Below the pieces are notes generated by a model. That model did no database searches. It worked only from the letters and a program-made list of their open reading frames with translations, and was not told the origin of the DNA. A stretch of DNA of 32,209 nucleotides from Crocinitomicaceae bacterium (GTDB taxonomy: Bacteria > Bacteroidota > Bacteroidia > Flavobacteriales_D > Crocinitomicaceae): NCBI GenBank assembly GCA_014762645.1, contig JABURP010000122.1, forward strand, positions 1-32,209, written 5' to 3'. Of this stretch, positions 10,171 to 18,153 are shown piece after piece. The first letter of the stretch is position 1. Each line of letters begins with the position of its first letter. Made by a program: the position numbers and the translations under genes.

Positions 10171-10932
10171 ATGACTATGGAAGTTAAGAACATAAAGAAA
10201 TTAGGAATCGTTGCTTTAATGGCTGGTGCTATGTTGTCATGTAAAGGTGACGAACAATCTCCGGGAATGGAGTATATGCCTGACATGTATCGTTCACCGG
10301 CAGTGGAAGGATACTGGGATTATGCTGAAATTCAGGGTAAATACAGTGAAGATGCTTACAACAAGCTATTTGAAAAGTATTCCTTTGCTCCACCAGCAGG
10401 TACAATTCCTTACGCGGGACCACACGCTGGAAAAGAAGATATGCCTTACGAACACGGAGCACCAATTGGAGCTGACAAAACGCATGGTCTTTACGGTGTG
10501 AGACAAGATTCTGCTGGAATTTTAAATGCAAAATGGGATAAAAATCCAATTGCATTTTCTGATGAAGCACTAAAAGATGGTCAGGTACTGTATGAAAGAT
10601 TTTGTAGCCATTGTCACGGAATGGAAGGTGCCGGAGACGGAGCTATTCCGGGTACAGGTAAATTCCCTGCACCAGGGGCTTTTAGTGGTCCGTTAAAAGA
10701 TAAAACTGGAGGAGAGATTTTCTACACAATTACCTATGGTAAAGGTGCTATGGGATCACATGCTTCTCAGTTGAACAAAGAAGAGAGATGGAAAGTGGTT
10801 TATTATGTTCAAAAACTTCAGGGAAATGATCCTGGAGCAGAAACTACATCAGATACAGTGGCAGTTGATCAACCTGCAGTTCAGGATGATGCGCCTATAG
10901 TGCCTGAAGAGAATGCACATAATACCCATTAA
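10171..10932 (+). CDS. actE: Alternative Complex III subunit ActE, monohaem cytochrome c lipoprotein
   Basis: ActE is the monohaem cytochrome c subunit of ACIII and a candidate electron exit point towards the oxidase. The 253-residue protein has a short N-terminal hydrophobic segment ending AMLSC, a plausible lipobox with Cys24, so it is probably a lipoprotein. The family region YMPDMYRSPAVEGYWDYAE follows. A single haem-binding CSHCH starts around residue 145, in FCSHCHGMEGAGDG. A likely Met ligand lies downstream in GKGAMGSHASQL. The last 35 residues or so are Asp/Glu/Thr/Pro/Ala-rich and end in His. The start at 10171 (MTMEVKN) is used; a second ATG at 10177 is possible. The gap to actF is 34 bases. 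Confidence 0.94.
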   Translation: MTMEVKNIKKLGIVALMAGAMLSCKGDEQSPGMEYMPDMYRSPAVEGYWDYAEIQGKYSEDAYNKLFEKYSFAPPAGTIPYAGPHAGKEDMPYEHGAPIGADKTHGLYGVRQDSAGILNAKWDKNPIAFSDEALKDGQVLYERFCSHCHGMEGAGDGAIPGTGKFPAPGAFSGPLKDKTGGEIFYTITYGKGAMGSHASQLNKEERWKVVYYVQKLQGNDPGAETTSDTVAVDQPAVQDDAPIVPEENAHNTH

Positions 10933-10966
10933 GAACTAATTAGATTTTTAAAGAAAAGACAATTTC

Positions 10967-12187
10967 ATGGAATATCAAATTTCATCAAAAGCGAAGAGAA
11001 CGATAATAGCAACCGTAGTGCTTGGGTTGATCTTGTTTATCGTTGGTGCCATTTTGGACAGTGATTCCGAGCAGTTCCAAACACGTCTCTTATCTAACTT
11101 CCTAATAGACGGATTTTTCTTCTTTGCTATAGCATTGGGAGCACTCTTTTTCCTGGCTTTGCAGTATGCAACTGAAACCGGTTGGTATGTAGCAATTAAG
11201 CGAGTTATTGAAGGTGTTGCATCCTGGGTGGTAGTCGGTATAGGAATACTATTAGTATTATTCCTTGCGCTAACGTTCATGGATGGTGGATACGTTACTA
11301 ACGCTCATGGTCATCACGTAGGACACATTTATCAATGGATGGATCCTCAAATTGTTGAACATGATGCTATGATTGCCGGAAAAGCACCGTTTCTAACAAA
11401 ACCATTTTTCTGGGTTGTTACTGTATTGTATTTCACTGTATATTTTCTTTTCTACAGAGGATTTAGAAAAAGATCGCTACAGGAAGATATTGAAGGAGGA
11501 ACAAAAATCCATTATAAGAACTATGTTAAAGGAGCACTTTTCCTTGTCTTGTTTGGATACTTTTCTTCTACGTCTTCGTGGCACTGGATCATGTCTATTG
11601 ATGCGCATTGGTTCTCTACCTTATTTGGATGGTACACATTCGGTGGTATGTGGTGTACATCAATGACAGTAATAATGCTATTGATTATCTATTTGAAAAG
11701 AAACGGATACCTGGAGCAAGTAAATGACAGTCATATTCATGATGTTGGTAAATGGATTTTTGCCACGTCATTCTTGTGGTCGTATCTTTTCTTCTCTCAG
11801 TACATGCTTTATTGGTACGCAGATATCCCTGAAGAGGTAATTTACTACGTACAACGTATTGATCAATATCCAGTAATCTACTGGGGTATGTTTATAATCA
11901 ACTTTACTATTCCTATGCTGATCCTAATGTCGCGTGAAGCAAAGCGAAACCCTGGAATTTTGATGTTTGTATGTTTTATTATCATTATTGGACACTGGGG
12001 AGATGTTTACATGTTGATCACACCAGGGTCAATGGGTGAGCACGGTAGTATCGGATTGATTGAAGTAGGATTATTTATGACGTTTGCAGGTGTATTTACC
12101 TATTATATTTTAAATACCCTTACCAAGGCACCACTTATGCCGAAGAACCATCCTTACCTGGATGAAAGTAAACATCATGAAATTTAA
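10967..12187 (+). CDS. actF: Alternative Complex III subunit ActF, NrfD-like membrane protein
   Basis: ActF is the second NrfD-like membrane subunit of ACIII, a paralogue of ActC; in the family it is thought to be structural or to take part in proton movement. The 406-residue protein has about ten hydrophobic helices. Between helices is a His-rich loop (NAHGHHVGH, near residues 110-118), and it ends LDESKHHEI. It lacks the long acidic tail seen on ActC. Conserved-looking segments include SSTSSWHWIMSIDAHWFST and FSQYMLYWYADIPEE. The gene lies 34 bases after actE and 30 before coxB, so the ACIII genes continue directly into the oxidase genes. Confidence 0.95.
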   Translation: MEYQISSKAKRTIIATVVLGLILFIVGAILDSDSEQFQTRLLSNFLIDGFFFFAIALGALFFLALQYATETGWYVAIKRVIEGVASWVVVGIGILLVLFLALTFMDGGYVTNAHGHHVGHIYQWMDPQIVEHDAMIAGKAPFLTKPFFWVVTVLYFTVYFLFYRGFRKRSLQEDIEGGTKIHYKNYVKGALFLVLFGYFSSTSSWHWIMSIDAHWFSTLFGWYTFGGMWCTSMTVIMLLIIYLKRNGYLEQVNDSHIHDVGKWIFATSFLWSYLFFSQYMLYWYADIPEEVIYYVQRIDQYPVIYWGMFIINFTIPMLILMSREAKRNPGILMFVCFIIIIGHWGDVYMLITPGSMGEHGSIGLIEVGLFMTFAGVFTYYILNTLTKAPLMPKNHPYLDESKHHEI

Positions 12188-12217
12188 TTGACATTTTAGC
12201 GAAAAAAGAATTTAGAA

Positions 12218-13510
12218 ATGGGAATAAAATTAATTGTATTAGTCGTAATCGTACTTGCAGTCATTGCTGTTGCACAGATAATGCGCGTATACGAGCTTTC
12301 TTCTAAATTAAAAGGACATAGAGAAGAAGACGTTGACCTAAAAGCCAATAATTTGAACGCCGGATTGTTTCTGGTATTTTTGGCCGTGTTCTTTGGATCC
12401 TTTTTCTGGATGCTGGCTGTCTATGGTAACGGATTAAATCCTCCAGCTGCTTCGGAACACGGACAAGATGTGGACTGGTTATTCAATATTAACTGGGCTA
12501 TAGTATTCACTGTATTTTTAAGCACGAACTTCCTTTTGTTCTTTTTCGCCTATAAATACTCCTATAACCCGGATAGAAAAGCATTCTATTTCCCACATGA
12601 TAATAAACTAGAGATGATTTGGACAATCATCCCGGCTGCTGCGCTTGCAGTAATTATTATTCTGGGGTTGATGACCTGGAATTCAATTACGGGTAAACCG
12701 TCAGATGATGCAGTTATTGTAGAGATTTACGCAAAACAGTTTGACTTTACTGCGCGTTATTCTGGAGATGATAACAAGCTAGGTTACGCCGATTATAAAT
12801 TAGTAAACGGAACGAACCCGTTAGGTGTTATCACAGAAGAAAACATTGAAACCAGATTAGCAGAGATCGACGAGACCATTGAGAATAATCAAACAAAATT
12901 GGACGCTTTCCACTCGGATACAGGAGAAGTTACTATGTCTGCCGTGACAGAGTTGAAGCTGCAACGAGAAATTGAGAAGATGGGTAGGATCAGAATGCGT
13001 ATTGAAAAAATGCAAAGATCTTTCACAGAAGATTCAGTTAACATTTTCGATTATGCGAATGATGACTTCATGACCAAGATTACCCTCTTCATGGTTAAAG
13101 ATCAGGAATACCAATTTGTTTTCCGTTCTCAGGATGTTATCCACTCAGCTTATTTCCCACACTTTAGAGCACAAATGAACTGTGTTCCGGGAATGAGAAC
13201 AACCTTGAAATTCAAACCTATTTTTACTACACAGGAGATGAAAGAAATGACCGGGAATCCGGATTTCGAATACATCTTATTGTGTAATAAAATTTGTGGG
13301 GCTTCTCACTATAACATGAATATGCCAGTTTATGTTGGGACACAGGAGGAATTTGATGCTTGGGTTGACGGCGAAAATAACGTAACTCCAATTATTGCTC
13401 CTGCAACAGAAGAAACGACAAACAATAGTGTAGAGGAAGGAAATGAAGAAGCAGGAGCAGATGAGTCGGAAAGTAATACTGATGATTCTGAAAACGGACC
13501 AGAAGCGTAA
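12218..13510 (+). CDS. coxB: Cytochrome c oxidase subunit II with long insertion in the CuA domain
   Basis: Subunit II carries the dinuclear CuA centre that accepts electrons for the aa3-type oxidase. The 430-residue protein starts with a first hydrophobic segment (residues 1-20), an extra one near 48-70, and the helix pair of subunit II (about 85-105 and 130-155). CuA ligands are present: H309 (VIHSAYFPHF) and the C356-x3-C360-x3-H364-x2-M367 motif CNKICGASHYNM. Between NPLGV and NDDF (about residues 205-275) is an insertion of some 70 residues, rich in Glu/Lys/Arg/Ile and likely helical or coiled-coil, inside the cupredoxin fold. The last 40 residues are acidic low complexity. It lies 30 bases after actF and 42 before coxA. 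Confidence 0.95.
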   Translation: MGIKLIVLVVIVLAVIAVAQIMRVYELSSKLKGHREEDVDLKANNLNAGLFLVFLAVFFGSFFWMLAVYGNGLNPPAASEHGQDVDWLFNINWAIVFTVFLSTNFLLFFFAYKYSYNPDRKAFYFPHDNKLEMIWTIIPAAALAVIIILGLMTWNSITGKPSDDAVIVEIYAKQFDFTARYSGDDNKLGYADYKLVNGTNPLGVITEENIETRLAEIDETIENNQTKLDAFHSDTGEVTMSAVTELKLQREIEKMGRIRMRIEKMQRSFTEDSVNIFDYANDDFMTKITLFMVKDQEYQFVFRSQDVIHSAYFPHFRAQMNCVPGMRTTLKFKPIFTTQEMKEMTGNPDFEYILLCNKICGASHYNMNMPVYVGTQEEFDAWVDGENNVTPIIAPATEETTNNSVEEGNEEAGADESESNTDDSENGPEA

Positions 13511-13552
13511 ATAATATTGATTAAAAGATTAGATAAAACTAAAGTATAGAAT

Positions 13553-15337
13553 ATGGCAGCTACAGCAGCGCACGGACATCACCACAAGGAAAGTTTTATA
13601 ACCAAGTATATCTTTTCTCAGGATCATAAAATGATCGGGAAACAGTTTTTGGTTACGGCAATTATTATGGCCGTGGTGGCAGTTATCCTTTCAGTACTGT
13701 TTAGAATTCAGTTGGGTTGGCCAGGTGAAAGTAACAGTGCATTATCATTTTTCCTTGGAGACAAATGGGCACCGGGAGGAGTTTTAGATCGCGGAATGTA
13801 TCTCGGACTGGTCACCATTCACGGTACCATCATGGTATTCTTCGTGTTAACAGGTGGACTATCAGGTACCTTCTCTAATATTCTAATTCCATTACAATGT
13901 GGTGCTCGTGATATGGCATCCGGGCTACTGAATATGATCTCTTATTGGTTGTTCTTTATTTCATCTTGTTTGATGTTGTATGGATTGTTCGTAGAAACTG
14001 GTCCTGCAGGTGGTGGATGGACAGTTTATCCGCCATTATCAATCTATGAAGAAGCTACGCCAAGTTCAGGAACAGGGATGACCATTTGGTTACTCTCTAT
14101 GACAATATTTGTTGCCTCTTCATTACTTGGTTCATTGAACTATATTGTTACGGTACTAAACATGCGTACAAAAGGAATGAAAATGACCAGATTGCCTTTG
14201 ACAATTTGGGCGTTCTTCATTACTGCAGTAATTGGGGTACTTTCATTCCCTGTATTGGTTTCCTGTGTTGTATTAATGTTGATGGATCGAACATTAGGAA
14301 CATCCTTCTACATTAATGATGCGATTGAAGGTGGAGAAATTTTAGAGCAATCAGGTGGATCACCATTATTATTTGAACACTTATTCTGGTTCCTGGGTCA
14401 CCCTGAGGTATATATCGTACTTCTACCGGCACTAGGTCTTACATCTGAGATTGTATCAACCAACTCAAGAAAACCAATTTTTGGATACCGAGCAATGATT
14501 GGGTCTATCCTTGCTATTGCTTTCTTATCATTTATCGTATGGGGACACCACATGTTTATTACTGGGATGAATCCATTCCTGGGTGGGGTATTCGTATTTA
14601 CAACCTTATTGATTGCAATTCCTTCAGCAGTGAAGGCATTTAACTACATCACAACGTTGTGGAAAGGTAATATCAAGTACACACCAGCTATGTTATTCTC
14701 AGTTGGTCTGGTATCATCATTTATTACAGGTGGTGTAACAGGGATTATCCTTGCGGATTCTGCTTTGGACATTGCAGTGCATGATACATACTTCGTGGTG
14801 GCACACTTCCACGTAGTAATGGGACTATCAGCTATCTTCGGTATGTTTGCCGGTGTATACCACTGGTTCCCTAAAATGTACGGTAGAATGATGAATTCCA
14901 GAATGGGAATGGTTCACTTCTGGTTAACACTGGTGTCCGCTTATGGTGTGTTTTTCCCAATGCACTTTGTTGGAATCGGAGGAGCACCAAGAAGATATTA
15001 TGATTACTCGGTTTATGAGACATTTGACGTAAACCAATTCGAAATGATAATGGATTTGAACGTTGTCATCTCAATATTTGCAATCATTGGAGCCATAGCA
15101 CAGGCAATTTTCATATTTAACTTCTTCTACAGCGCAAGAAGAGGTCCTATAGCCGTACAAAACCCATGGAAAGGTAACACGCTTGAATGGACAGCACCAG
15201 TGGAACATATTCACGGAAACTGGCCTGGAGAAGTACCTGAAGTATTCAGATGGCCTTATGACTATTCGAAGCCTGGTATGGAAGAAGACTTCTGTCCTCA
15301 AACCGTGCCTTTAATGGAAGGAGAAGAGGAACATTAA
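13553..15337 (+). CDS. coxA: Cytochrome c oxidase subunit I (aa3-type, A-family)
   Basis: This is the catalytic subunit that reduces O2 to water at the haem a3-CuB site and pumps protons. It has 594 residues with about 12 helices or more. Ligands are visible: H90 (TIHGTIM) and H420 for low-spin haem a, H418 (AHFH) for haem a3, and H283, H332 and H333 for CuB. GHPEVYIVLLP contains the Glu of an A1-type D-channel exit (E285) and the cross-linking Tyr287. The N-terminus carries HGHHH. It is the last gene of the act-cox operon, followed by an intrinsic terminator. Subunits III and IV are not in this window, so they must lie elsewhere. Confidence 0.97.
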   Translation: MAATAAHGHHHKESFITKYIFSQDHKMIGKQFLVTAIIMAVVAVILSVLFRIQLGWPGESNSALSFFLGDKWAPGGVLDRGMYLGLVTIHGTIMVFFVLTGGLSGTFSNILIPLQCGARDMASGLLNMISYWLFFISSCLMLYGLFVETGPAGGGWTVYPPLSIYEEATPSSGTGMTIWLLSMTIFVASSLLGSLNYIVTVLNMRTKGMKMTRLPLTIWAFFITAVIGVLSFPVLVSCVVLMLMDRTLGTSFYINDAIEGGEILEQSGGSPLLFEHLFWFLGHPEVYIVLLPALGLTSEIVSTNSRKPIFGYRAMIGSILAIAFLSFIVWGHHMFITGMNPFLGGVFVFTTLLIAIPSAVKAFNYITTLWKGNIKYTPAMLFSVGLVSSFITGGVTGIILADSALDIAVHDTYFVVAHFHVVMGLSAIFGMFAGVYHWFPKMYGRMMNSRMGMVHFWLTLVSAYGVFFPMHFVGIGGAPRRYYDYSVYETFDVNQFEMIMDLNVVISIFAIIGAIAQAIFIFNFFYSARRGPIAVQNPWKGNTLEWTAPVEHIHGNWPGEVPEVFRWPYDYSKPGMEEDFCPQTVPLMEGEEEH

Positions 15338-15359
15338 CAAATTGAATAAACGCAATATT

Positions 15360-15396
15360 AAACCCAGCTTTTGATTAAACAGAAGCTGGGTTTTTT
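15360..15396 (+). terminator. Intrinsic terminator of the act-cox operon
   Basis: A stem of AACCCAGCTT (15361-15370) pairs perfectly with AAGCTGGGTT (15383-15392), with one more A-T pair outside, a 12-base loop and a run of six T (15391-15396). It sits 22 bases past the coxA stop. Confidence 0.92.
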
Positions 15397-15436
15397 AATG
15401 CTGATTATAATCAAAGGGTTATATGGGTTTAAGTCA

Positions 15437-15467
15437 TTGATTCTCGTAGTAACTTTTTGGATATTTG
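15437..15467 (+). promoter_or_regulatory. Tentative promoter of the universal stress protein gene
   Basis: A TTG at 15437-15439 is separated by 20 bases from GATATTTG (15460-15467), a one-mismatch version of TAnnTTTG. The spacing fits the Bacteroidota -33/-7 arrangement, and it lies between the coxA terminator and the ATG at 15487. Confidence 0.35.
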
Positions 15468-15486
15468 TAGGCATAAATCACAGATT

Positions 15487-16314
15487 ATGAAGAAGATTAT
15501 TGTCCCTACTGACTTTTCAGCTTACGCAGATACTGCAGCAGATTTTGCTATAAAAATTGCCAAAGAAATGGAGGCTGAGGTCCATTTTTTACACATTTTC
15601 AGTGCGCCGGTGAATTGGAAAGAACTGCGTCCTGAACAAGAAGACTTATACCCGGAAATCAAAAAGAACTTTCACAATGCGAATTCATCTTTGGATCACT
15701 TAACTAAAAAGGCCAATGAAGTCGGTGTCAAAGCGGAAAGAACAATGCTTTTTAATGAAGGCAGAAATGCCATTGACCAGCACATCAATGAAGGGATATA
15801 CGAACTAGTTGTAATTGGTTCACACGGAACCTCCGGTATTGCTGACGTAATGGGGTCTAATGCGCAAATGGTTATTAGAAATAGTCAGGCACCTGTCTTG
15901 GTGGTAAAAAACGGCAATAAATTCGAAGATATTGGGAAGATGGTGTATGCTTCAGATTTTGAAACAGAATCATTTAAAGCATTTCCTGTGGTTTATGACC
16001 TATGGCAATTGCTCGGCACAAATCAACTGGAGCTTTTGTACGTTAATACACCGGGAAATTTTCTTGAAACTGCTGAAATTGAAGATCTGGTGGGTGAGTT
16101 CAAAAAAGAGTTTCCATCTGTAGAAATGAATGTAAAACACTATGATTCGCTGGATGTTGAACGTGGAATTGTCCAATACGCCGAGCATAATAAAAGTTCA
16201 TTAATAGCCCTCGTTACACATGGACGACGTGGTGTAAACAGATGGTTTACCCCTAGTGTTGCTGAAAATGTTGTCAACCACGCAACAGTACCTGTGCTGA
16301 GTATTAAAGTTTAA
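15487..16314 (+). CDS. Universal stress protein, two tandem Usp domains
   Basis: A cytoplasmic UspA-family protein of 275 residues made of two Usp (HUP-fold) domains in tandem. Domain 1 begins MKKIIVPTDFSAYADTAADF and ends with the nucleotide-binding-type segment VIGSHGTSGIADVMGS plus APVLVVK. Domain 2 (from about residue 145) is more divergent and ends with LVTHGRRGVNRWF and VPVLSIKV. The ATG at 15487 places the MKKIIVPTDFS strand at the very start as in the family; the ten upstream in-frame residues of the longer frame are not needed. It has its own weak promoter after the coxA terminator and converges on cusB. Such proteins respond to stress or energy state; the exact role cannot be read from sequence. 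Confidence 0.9.
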   Translation: MKKIIVPTDFSAYADTAADFAIKIAKEMEAEVHFLHIFSAPVNWKELRPEQEDLYPEIKKNFHNANSSLDHLTKKANEVGVKAERTMLFNEGRNAIDQHINEGIYELVVIGSHGTSGIADVMGSNAQMVIRNSQAPVLVVKNGNKFEDIGKMVYASDFETESFKAFPVVYDLWQLLGTNQLELLYVNTPGNFLETAEIEDLVGEFKKEFPSVEMNVKHYDSLDVERGIVQYAEHNKSSLIALVTHGRRGVNRWFTPSVAENVVNHATVPVLSIKV

Positions 16315-16362
16315 CTTTTGTAATACAAGAAAGCGAAATCAGTAGCTTCCAGCTTTTGACAA

Positions 16363-18153
16363 TCAATGATTGTGGCCGCTAATTGCTGGTTTTGACGAAG
16401 ATGTTTTAGGTTTTTCTACCTTGTAATTTTCGTCAATTCTTGTTTTTACTTCGCCACATGTCAACATCTTATCACCAAAGTAAGGGTTTCTAATCTCTTT
16501 TTCTTCGCTTAACCAGTATGCCCCTTCTTTGTTATTTGCCATTGGGCAAAACTGTATGAAGAACACCCGATCTTTAACACCAAATACTTTGGTTGATTTA
16601 ATAATTGCATCTGAGAGATCTACAAAGTACATTCTTTGCTCTTTTATATCCTGTTCATTCAATATGTGTTCGGTCATCACCTTTATGGTTTTACGTTGAT
16701 CCATCCAGTATTGATGCCTTTCGCCGTCCAGCAAACTCATATCAACATTTTCAAGGTGCTCAAGTATTTGAGTTGCACTGGAATGGATACTTTCTTTACT
16801 TGCAGTTACAAATGCGTCCTTCAATTCGATATAGGATTGATTTAATAGCCCCAGTTGATTTTTAAATTCTTTGGGGACAGCTTCACTATAGTCGGGCAAT
16901 ACTTCTTCGTCTACCGCACCGGGAACCATCCTGTTCATCATACTAGCCCGATTATTTAGTTGGGCTGAGGCATCAATAACAAATGCTCCGTTGGTCACAA
17001 CTTCCTCACCTACTTCAAGCCCTTCTATAACCTGGTATTCATCTCCAAGCTTTTCTCCCAGTAATACTTCCCTGAATTCGTATGAGGGGATATTTACTTC
17101 AGGTACCTGAACATAAACAACAGATCGTTGCCCGGTCCACAGAACAGCGGTTTCCGGAACAGTAATTTTCATTTCACTATCGTAGGTTCCAATTAGCTCT
17201 CCTGAAATAAACATCTCTGGTTTTAACAAGTTCCCTCTGTTTCTAACCTCTACTCTTACTTTGGCAGTTCTGGTTTGAGGGTCAATTACCGGATCGATAA
17301 AACTTACACGACCTTCAAATTTTTCACCAGGTACTGAAGGGGTTGTGAAAGTAATACGATCCTTCATATCCACTTTTGGTAAATCCTTCTCATAGACATC
17401 AAAAACGGCCCATAATGAATTGAGGTTCTGAATATCAAACAGCACACCACCTTGATTTAAATGATCTCCCACAGATACCCTTCTCTTTTGCACTACACCT
17501 GAGTGTTCTGCATAAATGTGAAAGTTCTCATTGACTTCACCTGAAGTGATTATATCTTCAATTTGTTCATCCGTAATTTTCCAATACAACAATTTATTTT
17601 TGGAGGCTTCAAATAATTTAGGTTGCTGATCTTTCATTTTGTAGGCCTCTAACAACTCTTTTTGTGCCGTAATTAACAGAGGGGAATAAATTGTCGCAAT
17701 CTTTTGTCCCCGGTAAACTTTCTCGCCGGTAAAACTCACGTATAGCTTTTCTATTCTACCCGGAATATGAGACACTAAGCTTGCAGATGTAGTTTCATTT
17801 GCCTCCATTTTACCCGATAATTTAACGTTGGTAGAAATATCTGAGTTCGTTCCAATTATTGTAGTCTGTATTTGCGCCAACTTAACAGCTTCAGGAGACA
17901 TTTCCAATACGAGAGGATTAGAACTGGTATTTGATTCTAAGGGGATCAACTCCATTCCGCAGATGGGACAATCACCCGGCTCATTCTGTCTAATCTGAGG
18001 ATGCATGGAACAGGTCCAAATTTGGTCAGATGCTGCCTGCACTTCCTGCTGATCGTCCTTGGCACTGCCAACCATACTAAAAATGACATATCCAAGAAGT
18101 ATTCCAACTACTCCAGTCAGGATGGGTACTATGATCTTTAAATTTTTCATCAT
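16363..18153 (-). CDS. cusB: CusB-type RND periplasmic adaptor with HMBD and DUF3347 domains
   Basis: The adaptor joins the CusA-type pump to the outer-membrane channel and is expected to capture metal in the periplasm. It has 596 residues from the ATG at 18153, which shares its A with the last base of the copA TGA stop (TGATG); the in-frame TTG just upstream is less likely. A membrane anchor spans about 7-28. A heavy-metal-binding domain at 47-70 (WTCSMHPQIR...DCPICGMELIP; C48, H51, C62, C65) is followed by the barrel-sandwich/beta-barrel adaptor core. The last 150 residues or so (ELKDAFVTASKE ... FIQFCPMAN ... MLTCGEV) fit DUF3347, often fused to such adaptors in Bacteroidota. It is the last gene of the efflux operon. 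Copper or silver is the likely substrate. Confidence 0.92.
   Translation of the reverse strand: MMKNLKIIVPILTGVVGILLGYVIFSMVGSAKDDQQEVQAASDQIWTCSMHPQIRQNEPGDCPICGMELIPLESNTSSNPLVLEMSPEAVKLAQIQTTIIGTNSDISTNVKLSGKMEANETTSASLVSHIPGRIEKLYVSFTGEKVYRGQKIATIYSPLLITAQKELLEAYKMKDQQPKLFEASKNKLLYWKITDEQIEDIITSGEVNENFHIYAEHSGVVQKRRVSVGDHLNQGGVLFDIQNLNSLWAVFDVYEKDLPKVDMKDRITFTTPSVPGEKFEGRVSFIDPVIDPQTRTAKVRVEVRNRGNLLKPEMFISGELIGTYDSEMKITVPETAVLWTGQRSVVYVQVPEVNIPSYEFREVLLGEKLGDEYQVIEGLEVGEEVVTNGAFVIDASAQLNNRASMMNRMVPGAVDEEVLPDYSEAVPKEFKNQLGLLNQSYIELKDAFVTASKESIHSSATQILEHLENVDMSLLDGERHQYWMDQRKTIKVMTEHILNEQDIKEQRMYFVDLSDAIIKSTKVFGVKDRVFFIQFCPMANNKEGAYWLSEEKEIRNPYFGDKMLTCGEVKTRIDENYKVEKPKTSSSKPAISGHNH

Noticed and set aside
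8059-12187. actC and actF as polysulfide or nitrite reductase membrane subunits (PsrC/NrfD)
   Set aside because: The full ordered set actABCDEF with DUF3341 ActD and following oxidase genes identifies ACIII.
16359-16373. Palindrome ACAATCA-A-TGATTGT as a terminator for the convergent uspA and cusB genes
   Set aside because: With a realistic loop only five weak pairs remain and no T run follows on either strand; it also overlaps the end of cusB.
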